Shown here: in pieces, positions 27,495 through 33,296 of the stretch | Layout of the letters: each line of letters begins with the position of its first letter | Position numbering within the stretch: the first letter of the stretch is position 1 | From: a virus | DNA length: 40,944 nt | Strand: one strand, 5' to 3' | IMG/VR virus record: IMGVR_UViG_3300043774_001310 | Coordinates: 1-40,944 of that record | Translations under genes and position numbers: made by a program | Notes under the pieces: model-generated | What the model saw: the letters and a program-made list of their open reading frames with translations, nothing else | Told to the model about the DNA's origin: nothing | Database searches by the model: none

Positions 27495-29021
27495 TTATGC
27501 AGTTTTTATTCTAGCGTAAACTTGATCAACTTTTTGAGCAATACTGTCTTGACCTAAACCTAAAGTAGCGTGAAGATATGCTTTTACGAAATATCCCATA
27601 ACATCCTCAAGTTCATCATCAACCATCGCATACAAATCCATTCCAGCTAATTTAGTAAATTGAGCGTTTACTTCATTTGCCATTATAGGATTCATGTACA
27701 TGAGCATCAAACTAATTGCAAGTTCTTCCTGATCAGTAGTATTTCCAAATAATCCTGAGCCATCTTTATAATTCTTTAATTGCTGGGCAATATCCTTTGG
27801 AACGCTCATCTGTTTTACGGAATTCACGAATTTATTTGGATCTGCTGCCATCGCATCATAATATCCTAAAAACTCTAGCGTATCTTCAGCTGCATTTCCT
27901 TGGAAAGTTAAATCGCTAACATCGCCAGCCGCATCAGTTCGGTTTGCAAGTTCAGCTGCACTAATTGCTGTGATTCCAGCGGCATTTAAAGCGTTTGCTT
28001 GGAATGGAGCTCCTGATAGTCGCATCATCTCGTCCGCACCATATGTTAAAACATTAGTTCCTCCGACTTCTCCTAATTTGAATGTTCCAGTTGCTTTATC
28101 AAAGCTTTGAACAGCATATTGCTTTCCAGACTTAGCTACCCATTTTCCTCCATTTTGTGCAAGAGCTTTTTCAACAGCAACGCCTTTAGACGCAGTCGAC
28201 ATTTTATAGAATGAACCTAATCCTTGAGAAATAAGTTCTAGCGCTTTACCTGCACCTTGAACAACTTTACCTGCACCTTGGGCTACTTTTCCTCCCTTTG
28301 CTGCAATATTTGCTCCTTTTGCTGCTAAGTTTGCTCCAGCTACTGCGCCTTTTGCGCTTAGTTGTGCAGCATAACTTCCTCCAAAAGTAACGGCAGCTAA
28401 TGTTACATCAACTAATATTTGTCCCCAGTTATCAGTAATTCCTCGCATTACGCTAGACTCAATAGGTAATTGAAATGCACCTAGTGCGGTAACTTCAGCT
28501 CTCCCTGAAAAATCACCTTCTATTGCTGTAGTTAGCGACTCTCCTCCAGATACACTAGAGTAGCTAGAAGATAATTTTTCAAAGTATCTAATTGGATCTA
28601 TTGCATTTTCATTAGCGATCTTAATAAATGCACCAGCAACTGCTGCAACCATTTCTTCATCTGTTCCCATTCCTTCAATCGCATCTTTGATTATATTAGA
28701 TGCTACTGAGAAATCGACGCTTCCGAAAAGAATTTTTTCGTTTTCTAGCCACATTATGAATTTCGGCGAATCTGGATTAATTTTATCTACTTTAAGTATG
28801 ATGTTATCTTCTGAATTTATTCCATACTTTTCTTTATCGATGGTTAACGTTATAGTTTTTCCATTTTCAGCAGTGGTCAGTATAGGAATTAATTCCTTAA
28901 GCAAGTCATCATTATCTAAATACTCAGCAATTCTTTTCTGAGGATCCTCAGACAAAGTAGCAGCAGACTCGTACATGTATCGAGTTGCGTAATTTCTATA
29001 AAAGTTGCTATTAATATACAT
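27495..29021 (-). CDS. Large virion-type protein with annexin-like motif
   Basis: A 508-aa protein. The N-terminus includes RYMYESAATL, a hydrophobic-x-Glu pattern at residue 18 as on other proteins of this region. Near residues 110-135 IIKDAIEGMGTDEEMV resembles the GTDE repeat of annexins, but the rest of an annexin fold is not evident. Residues ~200-270 are Ala/Gly-rich with repeated AAKGAN/AKGGKVAQGAGKVVQGAGK units, which look like a fibrous or membrane-interacting segment. It lies between two minus-strand genes with short gaps (13 bp and 3 bp). A head-internal or tail-associated role is inferred from context. Confidence 0.55.
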   Translation of the reverse strand: MYINSNFYRNYATRYMYESAATLSEDPQKRIAEYLDNDDLLKELIPILTTAENGKTITLTIDKEKYGINSEDNIILKVDKINPDSPKFIMWLENEKILFGSVDFSVASNIIKDAIEGMGTDEEMVAAVAGAFIKIANENAIDPIRYFEKLSSSYSSVSGGESLTTAIEGDFSGRAEVTALGAFQLPIESSVMRGITDNWGQILVDVTLAAVTFGGSYAAQLSAKGAVAGANLAAKGANIAAKGGKVAQGAGKVVQGAGKALELISQGLGSFYKMSTASKGVAVEKALAQNGGKWVAKSGKQYAVQSFDKATGTFKLGEVGGTNVLTYGADEMMRLSGAPFQANALNAAGITAISAAELANRTDAAGDVSDLTFQGNAAEDTLEFLGYYDAMAADPNKFVNSVKQMSVPKDIAQQLKNYKDGSGLFGNTTDQEELAISLMLMYMNPIMANEVNAQFTKLAGMDLYAMVDDELEDVMGYFVKAYLHATLGLGQDSIAQKVDQVYARIKTA

Positions 29022-29034
29022 TGTCTATATTATT

Positions 29035-30138
29035 TTAAATAGTGTTTGGTGTTTCTAAACCAGTTGTAGTAATATTTGAAGCATCTGTCGTTGTAGATTG
29101 AGTAGTTGCTCCAAATAAGTTCTTTAAACCTGCAGTTAAAGCATCTGCACTGATTCCTTGATCTGGAGCATTTGTAGTTGCGCCAGTAGAATCAACCGTA
29201 GGCTCAGGCGCAGCTTCTGCGAAAATTAAAGAACCGCTTCTATGATACAACATTTTCTTAATGCTAGTTTCATTAATTTCAGAATTTCCATACTTTGCGA
29301 TGTATTCATCAAGTACTTTTTTTCTAAATGCTTCATCTGTGAACATTTTTTTCAAAAAGTTCTTATCATATCCGTTAGTTATAACAGTGTCACTTTTTAA
29401 AACATCTAAAAGGTTTAGGGAACCTTCTTCTGCGTTCCATGGCAAAGTATCTGATTTTTGATCATAGCTAACGTCTCCATCAGTTCCACCAACTTTATTT
29501 GCTTTAGCGGCTATCTTCTTAAAGTCAGGAGTAAATTCCATCAAATACTCAACGTTATTGGTTCGCATCAAGTATATGAATTTTCTTGAACTTTTTTCAT
29601 CATCGCTAACTTTTACAGGTTCTTTGTCCTGTTCCTCTTTTTTCTTATCATCGTCAGTATCTATTACTACTGGCTCTTCATCGTCATCATCAGGTTGAAT
29701 AACAATAGGTTCCTCTTCTGGTTTTAAATATTGATTCACAGTGTTTGAATCTACGAAATTTACATTTGCAGGTAAACCTGGATATTCTGATCGTGAAAGC
29801 ATTTTAAACTGTACTTTATCTCGATTGTCAGTATTCTTAACAATAGTATAGACAAAGAACGCACTTTTAAAAAATTCAGGAGTCAAAGAGTGAAACATTT
29901 TAACAAATTCCTGTTCACTATTTAGATTCTTAGTGATGAATTCAATTGCGTCAGGCGTTAAGTTACCATTGCCATCAATAAAGTTTGGCATCCTAATCAA
30001 CTTAACTAGAAATGATGAATTATCCTGAACCTTCCAAACCATTTTTTGACGAACGTTTGATTTTGAGTCATGTGCTATGACTGACCCTCTACCAAAAAGT
30101 TCATTGATTTGCGTCCAGCTGCTAAAGGATTTAACCAT
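29035..30138 (-). CDS. Probable virion protein with acidic linker
   Basis: A 367-aa protein. N-terminal MVKSFSSWTQINE-L carries the hydrophobic-Asn-Glu pattern at residue 13. Residues ~20-135 form one domain, then a highly acidic linker (~143-185, with DDDDEEP and DTDDDKKKEEQDKE), then a second domain (~188-310), and a Thr/Ala-rich C-terminus. It is the first gene of a three-gene minus-strand unit driven by a late promoter that is divergent from that of the plus-strand gene at 30191. No family is recognised. Confidence 0.6.
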   Translation of the reverse strand: MVKSFSSWTQINELFGRGSVIAHDSKSNVRQKMVWKVQDNSSFLVKLIRMPNFIDGNGNLTPDAIEFITKNLNSEQEFVKMFHSLTPEFFKSAFFVYTIVKNTDNRDKVQFKMLSRSEYPGLPANVNFVDSNTVNQYLKPEEEPIVIQPDDDDEEPVVIDTDDDKKKEEQDKEPVKVSDDEKSSRKFIYLMRTNNVEYLMEFTPDFKKIAAKANKVGGTDGDVSYDQKSDTLPWNAEEGSLNLLDVLKSDTVITNGYDKNFLKKMFTDEAFRKKVLDEYIAKYGNSEINETSIKKMLYHRSGSLIFAEAAPEPTVDSTGATTNAPDQGISADALTAGLKNLFGATTQSTTTDASNITTTGLETPNTI

Positions 30139-30159
30139 GAAATTATTCAGCTTTTTTGT

Positions 30160-30167
30160 TATTTATT
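30160..30167 (-). promoter_or_regulatory. T4-like late promoter (minus), divergent pair
   Basis: Minus-strand AATAAATAACAAAAAAG. The predicted start near 30154 leaves a 16-nt leader. Its upstream edge lies only 5 bp from the plus-strand motif at 30173. Confidence 0.65.
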
Positions 30168-30172
30168 CTTAC

Positions 30173-30180
30173 GATAAATA
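30173..30180 (+). promoter_or_regulatory. T4-like late promoter (plus), divergent pair
   Basis: GATAAATAATAAAAAG; predicted start near 30186, a 5-nt leader before ATG 30191. Confidence 0.65.
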
Positions 30181-30190
30181 ATAAAAAGTG

Positions 30191-31015
30191 ATGGCTTTGA
30201 ACCTACGTAAATTTAATGAATATGAATTAAAGTTTTCAAAGGATCCTGAAAAATTTAAGAAGAGAATCGGACTAACTTGTGAAAGTTTAGATATTTTCGA
30301 TTCACAGTTCAATAGTGCTCCACTAGTTCGATGGGGAAAATCAGACGTGTTTGAAGAAAATTCAGCTTCAAATACTTCTAGGATCTATAATAGAACACCG
30401 TTGCCAACACTAAATCAACTTTATTCTGATTTGTCGTCAGAATCATTTGTTCCAAAGTCAGTAATGGACAGATCTCTAGTAAAAAAGATGAACTTTCCTA
30501 TTGTTGCTATGAATGAAACTGAGACTGAAGAATTTAAAACATATGGGAAATATAAGAAAAGCAAAAAGAATTGGCTAGCATTTACTGAAAAACCAAAGCC
30601 TCAAGTTAGAATGAAAGCACTAGCTTTCAGAGATAAACTAATTCATCTTGAGGAAAAGGTAGGAGGCTTTATATTTGATGTTAGACCGACTTATGATGCA
30701 TCAGATATTTCAAAAATTTTAGAATCAATCTACAACGTAAGCTGCCCTGATTTCTACGAGATTGATGTTGAACTTACTGAATCTGGATGGAAGTTATGTG
30801 GAATAGGTCACAGCGACGAATTAAATCCTCTTAAACAGATTAAAATATACGAATGTGCATATCGCGATGCATATTCATTTTCTCTTCCAAATTGGTTTAA
30901 ATCGCAAATTAGAAAAGAACATCTAAAACCTTATTACTCTGGAAAAATACTGGAAGAACGCGTAGTAAAACCGAAATATTCAATTGATTATAAAAAGGAA
31001 GCAGATAAATGTTAA
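30191..31015 (+). CDS. Protein of unknown function, first gene of the bS21 unit
   Basis: A 274-aa protein beginning MALNLRKFNEYELKF, somewhat like the aromatic N-termini of neighbouring proteins but without a clear hydrophobic-x-Glu site. The start is ATG 30191; the GTG directly before it is less likely. The middle holds a basic helix (TYGKYKKSKKNWLAF) and the C-terminal third has alternating strands (FYEIDVELTESGWKLCGIG). It overlaps the bS21 start by 7 bp, and its last codons contain the Shine-Dalgarno sequence of bS21, so the two are linked at translation. No family is recognised. Confidence 0.6.
   Translation: MALNLRKFNEYELKFSKDPEKFKKRIGLTCESLDIFDSQFNSAPLVRWGKSDVFEENSASNTSRIYNRTPLPTLNQLYSDLSSESFVPKSVMDRSLVKKMNFPIVAMNETETEEFKTYGKYKKSKKNWLAFTEKPKPQVRMKALAFRDKLIHLEEKVGGFIFDVRPTYDASDISKILESIYNVSCPDFYEIDVELTESGWKLCGIGHSDELNPLKQIKIYECAYRDAYSFSLPNWFKSQIRKEHLKPYYSGKILEERVVKPKYSIDYKKEADKC
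30994..31003 (+). promoter_or_regulatory. Shine-Dalgarno sequence of bS21
   Basis: AAAAAGGAAG lies just upstream of the bS21 ATG at 31009. AAAGGA is complementary to the TCCTTT part of the 16S 3' end, with about 8 bases to the ATG. No other start in the window has a comparable match at good spacing (the AAGGA before 39352 is only about 3 bases from its ATG). Confidence 0.7.
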
Positions 31016-31203
31016 TAGTTGATCAAATTCGCTCAAATAAAATAGAACAAGCTCTAAAATCTCTGAGAAAGAAGGTTGAGAAAACTAAACAATTGGATGA
31101 ACTTAGAAATAGAAGGACGTATAAAAAAAGGTCTACTGCAAAGAGGGAAGAACTAAATAAAGCGAAATACGTTCAAAAGAAATTTGGTGATTCAAAATAT
31201 TAA
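31009..31203 (+). CDS. rpsU: Ribosomal protein bS21 homologue
   Basis: A 64-aa very basic protein with the bS21 pattern: an N-terminal strand, then helices with ALKSLRKKVEKTKQLDELRNRR (residues ~15-36) and a Lys/Arg-rich end. The C-terminal extension KAKYVQKKF resembles flavobacterial bS21 (KAAYIQ), with Tyr at position 54, the residue I recall contacting the anti-Shine-Dalgarno in Flavobacterium. bS21 sits at the 30S platform near the 16S 3' end. Phage copies could replace the host protein on ribosomes and bias start-site choice. The gene overlaps its upstream neighbour by 7 bp and is the only one in the window with a good Shine-Dalgarno. Confidence 0.88.
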   Translation: MLIVDQIRSNKIEQALKSLRKKVEKTKQLDELRNRRTYKKRSTAKREELNKAKYVQKKFGDSKY

Positions 31204-31209
31204 AGAATT

Positions 31210-31698
31210 ATGCTAAAATTTAATGATTTTATAGAAAAGTCCGACGTGCGTAGTGATGCTGCTGCCGGAGTTGCAGTAATTTGGAATAATTCAATTTTAC
31301 TAGTTCATCCAGCCAATTCTAGTTGGGTGAGACCAACTTGTGGAATCCCTAAGGGCGGAGTTGAACCTGGAGAAGAGATTATTGATGCTGCTCTTAGAGA
31401 ATTAAAGGAAGAGACCGGAGTAATCTTATCAAAATCTGACCTAGATCCAGAGCAGCACCATGTAACAATGTATTCTAAAAACGGAAAAGTTAAATGGACC
31501 CTGTTTTACTATGTGTGCATCATAAATGATCCGTCTGAAATAGGTCTCTCTTCATATAAAGTTCCATCTTCAAATTTACAACTTGAAGAAATTGATTGGG
31601 CTGCATTCGTACCAGTAGAAAAAGCATATTCTATGGTAAATCAGGGACAGTTAATAATTTTAGATCGACATCTTGAGATAAGAGGACGACTTCTATAA
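31210..31698 (+). CDS. NUDIX hydrolase with capsid-targeting-like N-terminus
   Basis: A 162-aa protein with a complete Nudix box at residues 49-71 (Gly49, Glu55, Arg63-Glu64, Glu67-Glu68, Gly70), which binds metal and cleaves a nucleoside diphosphate linked to another moiety. Candidate substrates include oxidised dNTPs, Ap4A, NAD-type caps or ADP-ribose; the sequence does not decide. The domain proper starts near residue 16; before it is MLKFNDFIEKSD, resembling the N-terminal peptides on nearby presumed head proteins. It starts 6 bp after bS21. Confidence 0.93.
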   Translation: MLKFNDFIEKSDVRSDAAAGVAVIWNNSILLVHPANSSWVRPTCGIPKGGVEPGEEIIDAALRELKEETGVILSKSDLDPEQHHVTMYSKNGKVKWTLFYYVCIINDPSEIGLSSYKVPSSNLQLEEIDWAAFVPVEKAYSMVNQGQLIILDRHLEIRGRLL

Positions 31699-31699
31699 A

Positions 31700-31742
31700 A
31701 CCTTTTTACATATTTTGATATAATACTGCAAATATTAATATC
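31700..31742 (+). promoter_or_regulatory. Sigma-70-like promoter candidate
   Basis: The gap contains TTTTGATATAATACTG, with a TATAAT-like hexamer (ATATAATA) about 20 bp before the next ATG. No late core is present. The call is weak because AT-rich DNA gives such matches easily. Confidence 0.35.
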
Positions 31743-32234
31743 ATGGAAGAAAAAGAAACACTTACCGAAGAAACTGTAGTTATTCCTGAGCCAGTTAAAG
31801 ATGAGCCAACTGACACAGTTCAACAACCAATGACGCTTGAGGAGCAATTAGAAGAATTAGTTAAGTTACGTACAGGTAACCTTAATGTAAAAGCGGATGT
31901 ATCCGAATTAAAGTATTTGAAGAATTCTTTGAACAGCCGAGTTGAATGGAAAGGCCCAAATGAGGCATATCTTGCAATAATTTCAAATCTTGCATTATCT
32001 CAAGCTCTTTCGGAAATTTCTACAAAATCAGGAGAAGTAACTGTTTCATTACCTTCATCTGTCATAGAATCTTTGAATTTTTTCCTAAATAGAGTTAGTG
32101 GTACTGGATTGGATGCCGCTCAAAAATTATTTAGTGCAGCTATGGTGTTAAGACAGCAAGTAGAATACTTGAAAAAGTTGGACACTGAAATTCAAACTAT
32201 TCAAAATGAGATCGAGATAAAATCTCAAAAATAA
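31743..32234 (+). CDS. Helical protein of unknown function
   Basis: A 163-aa protein. The N-terminal ~35 residues are acidic and Pro/Thr-rich (disordered), followed by predicted helices, a middle region (SLPSSVIESLNFFLNRVSG) and a C-terminal coiled coil (LRQQVEYLKKLDTEIQTIQNEI). It stands apart from its neighbours, with its own possible promoter. No family is recognised. Confidence 0.6.
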   Translation: MEEKETLTEETVVIPEPVKDEPTDTVQQPMTLEEQLEELVKLRTGNLNVKADVSELKYLKNSLNSRVEWKGPNEAYLAIISNLALSQALSEISTKSGEVTVSLPSSVIESLNFFLNRVSGTGLDAAQKLFSAAMVLRQQVEYLKKLDTEIQTIQNEIEIKSQK

Positions 32235-32246
32235 TAGCAGCCGCTA

Positions 32247-32254
32247 GATAAATA
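32247..32254 (+). promoter_or_regulatory. T4-like late promoter
   Basis: GATAAATAATAAAAAAA; predicted start near 32260, a 14-nt leader to ATG 32274. Confidence 0.65.
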
Positions 32255-32273
32255 ATAAAAAAATTGAATAAAA

Positions 32274-32666
32274 ATGAGAGTAAAGAACTTTGCAGGCTTT
32301 ATGAAATCTCGCGGTGTTAATGAGAATTACTCAACTGGTTATAATCCGATGGATGACGAAGCTAATGAGTACGTAGACGATCCTTCTTTGCATCAAGAGG
32401 ATGGATATTACGGGTATGGCGCTAATCCAGAAGATGAGGATATGCCAGAAGATGATGATGCAGCTGACGAAAATGCAGAAGATTCTGATGAAAAAGAAGA
32501 GATCACTCTTGAGGATCTTAAGGCTACATTAGATGACCTAGTTGCTAGAGTTGAAAAACTTGAAGGCGGTGATGAAAACGCTGACGAAAACGCGGATGAG
32601 AACGCTGAAGAAAACGCGGATGAGAACGCTGACGAAAACGCTGACGAAGGACAAGAAGAAGCATAA
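32274..32666 (+). CDS. Acidic repeat protein, candidate prohead-core protein
   Basis: A 130-aa, strongly acidic protein. The N-terminus MRVKNFAGFMKSRGVNE-NYS has the aromatic targeting-like peptide with the hydrophobic-Asn-Glu site at residue 17. A short helix at ~82-97 (TLEDLKATLDDLVARVEKL) precedes six copies of Asp/Glu-Glu-Asn-Ala. T4 has comparably small, acidic prohead-core proteins (gp67) that are cut to peptides by the head protease, so an analogous role is plausible. It has its own late promoter and is closed by a strong terminator. Confidence 0.6.
   Translation: MRVKNFAGFMKSRGVNENYSTGYNPMDDEANEYVDDPSLHQEDGYYGYGANPEDEDMPEDDDAADENAEDSDEKEEITLEDLKATLDDLVARVEKLEGGDENADENADENAEENADENADENADEGQEEA
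32571..32642 (+). repeat. Six 12-bp tandem repeats (DENA units)
   Basis: Six consecutive 12-bp units of the type GAYGARAACGCK encode (D/E)ENA. The unit length keeps the frame, so replication slippage would change only the length of the acidic tail. Confidence 0.9.
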
Positions 32667-32688
32667 TTTACTCAATTACACATATTTT

Positions 32689-32714
32689 AAAGAGGGCAAT
32701 TGCCCTCTTTTTTT
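32689..32714 (+). terminator. Strong intrinsic terminator
   Basis: A perfect 22-bp palindrome (AAAGAGGGCAA and its complement) followed by a T-run. The next late promoter begins within 2 bp of its end. Confidence 0.9.
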
Positions 32715-32715
32715 G

Positions 32716-32723
32716 TATAAATA
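32716..32723 (+). promoter_or_regulatory. T4-like late promoter, near-leaderless
   Basis: TATAAATAATCAAG, exact T4 core. The predicted start at 32729 gives a 2-nt leader to ATG 32731. It lies directly behind the terminator. Confidence 0.7.
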
Positions 32724-32730
32724 ATCAAGT

Positions 32731-33024
32731 ATGATTCTAAATTTTAAACAATTCACAAAGGGTAGGCTAAATGAGGATGTATTTAGCTCCACCTATTCTC
32801 CTGATGAATACGATTATGCATACGATCCTGGAGATACTACTGACGCTAATCGTGATCAATTACCAGTAGGAATAGGCGACGGTGAAGAAGAAGAGAATTT
32901 TGATTTTAGCGATCATGAAAAAGATGAACTTCGTCAAATAGAAGTATCATTGGCTGACATAAAAAGAACAGTTGATACTATCTCAGATAGAATTTCTAAC
33001 TTGGAGAGTAAATTATTAAAATAA
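32731..33024 (+). CDS. Acidic coiled-coil protein with targeting-like N-terminus
   Basis: A 97-aa protein. The N-terminus MILNFKQFTKGRLNE-DVF carries the aromatic peptide and hydrophobic-Asn-Glu site at residue 15. Residues ~20-60 are acidic and Tyr/Asp-rich (YSPDEYDYAYDPGD), and residues ~62-97 form a coiled coil (LRQIEVSLADIKRTVDTISDRI). Same design as the preceding acidic protein, so possibly a paralogue or a second core component. The late promoter of the next gene overlaps its stop. Confidence 0.6.
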   Translation: MILNFKQFTKGRLNEDVFSSTYSPDEYDYAYDPGDTTDANRDQLPVGIGDGEEEENFDFSDHEKDELRQIEVSLADIKRTVDTISDRISNLESKLLK

Positions 33025-33027
33025 ATA
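33020..33027 (+). promoter_or_regulatory. T4-like late promoter with predicted leaderless transcript
   Basis: AATAAATA overlapping the stop codon of the preceding gene. With T4 spacing the first base of the RNA is 33033, the A of the next ATG. Confidence 0.6.
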
Positions 33028-33032
33028 GTATT

Positions 33033-33296
33033 ATGGGAAAACGTATAAAATCAATTTATGAGTTCATGATGGCAGAGCCTAAGACCGCTCCTACTAGAAC
33101 TACACCTGCGCCTACGACAACACCAAGTCGTCCAGCACCAGGACCAATTCGTCGAGACAAACCTTCAACTCAACCTAGACCTGCAGCAACTGCTAAAGAG
33201 CTGGTTGATGAATTTGTTAGCATCTTACGAGATGGCGAAGCTCCAAAAAATTTCGATATTAAAAAATTTAGAAGCAGATATGGCAAACGTGCGTAA
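33033..33296 (+). CDS. Small Pro/Thr-rich protein with targeting-like N-terminus
   Basis: An 87-aa protein. MGKRIKSIYEFMMAE-PKT has the aromatic peptide with hydrophobic-Ala-Glu at residue 15. Residues ~16-52 are Pro/Thr/Arg-rich and basic, and the end is a basic helix (AKELVDEFVSILRDG, then FDIKKFRSRYGKRA). A basic, disordered head-internal protein would suit DNA condensation or injection. It overlaps the next gene by 17 bp. Confidence 0.6.
   Translation: MGKRIKSIYEFMMAEPKTAPTRTTPAPTTTPSRPAPGPIRRDKPSTQPRPAATAKELVDEFVSILRDGEAPKNFDIKKFRSRYGKRA

Noticed and set aside
27495-29021. Calling the 508-aa protein an annexin
   Set aside because: Only one short motif matches; annexins need four repeats with calcium loops.
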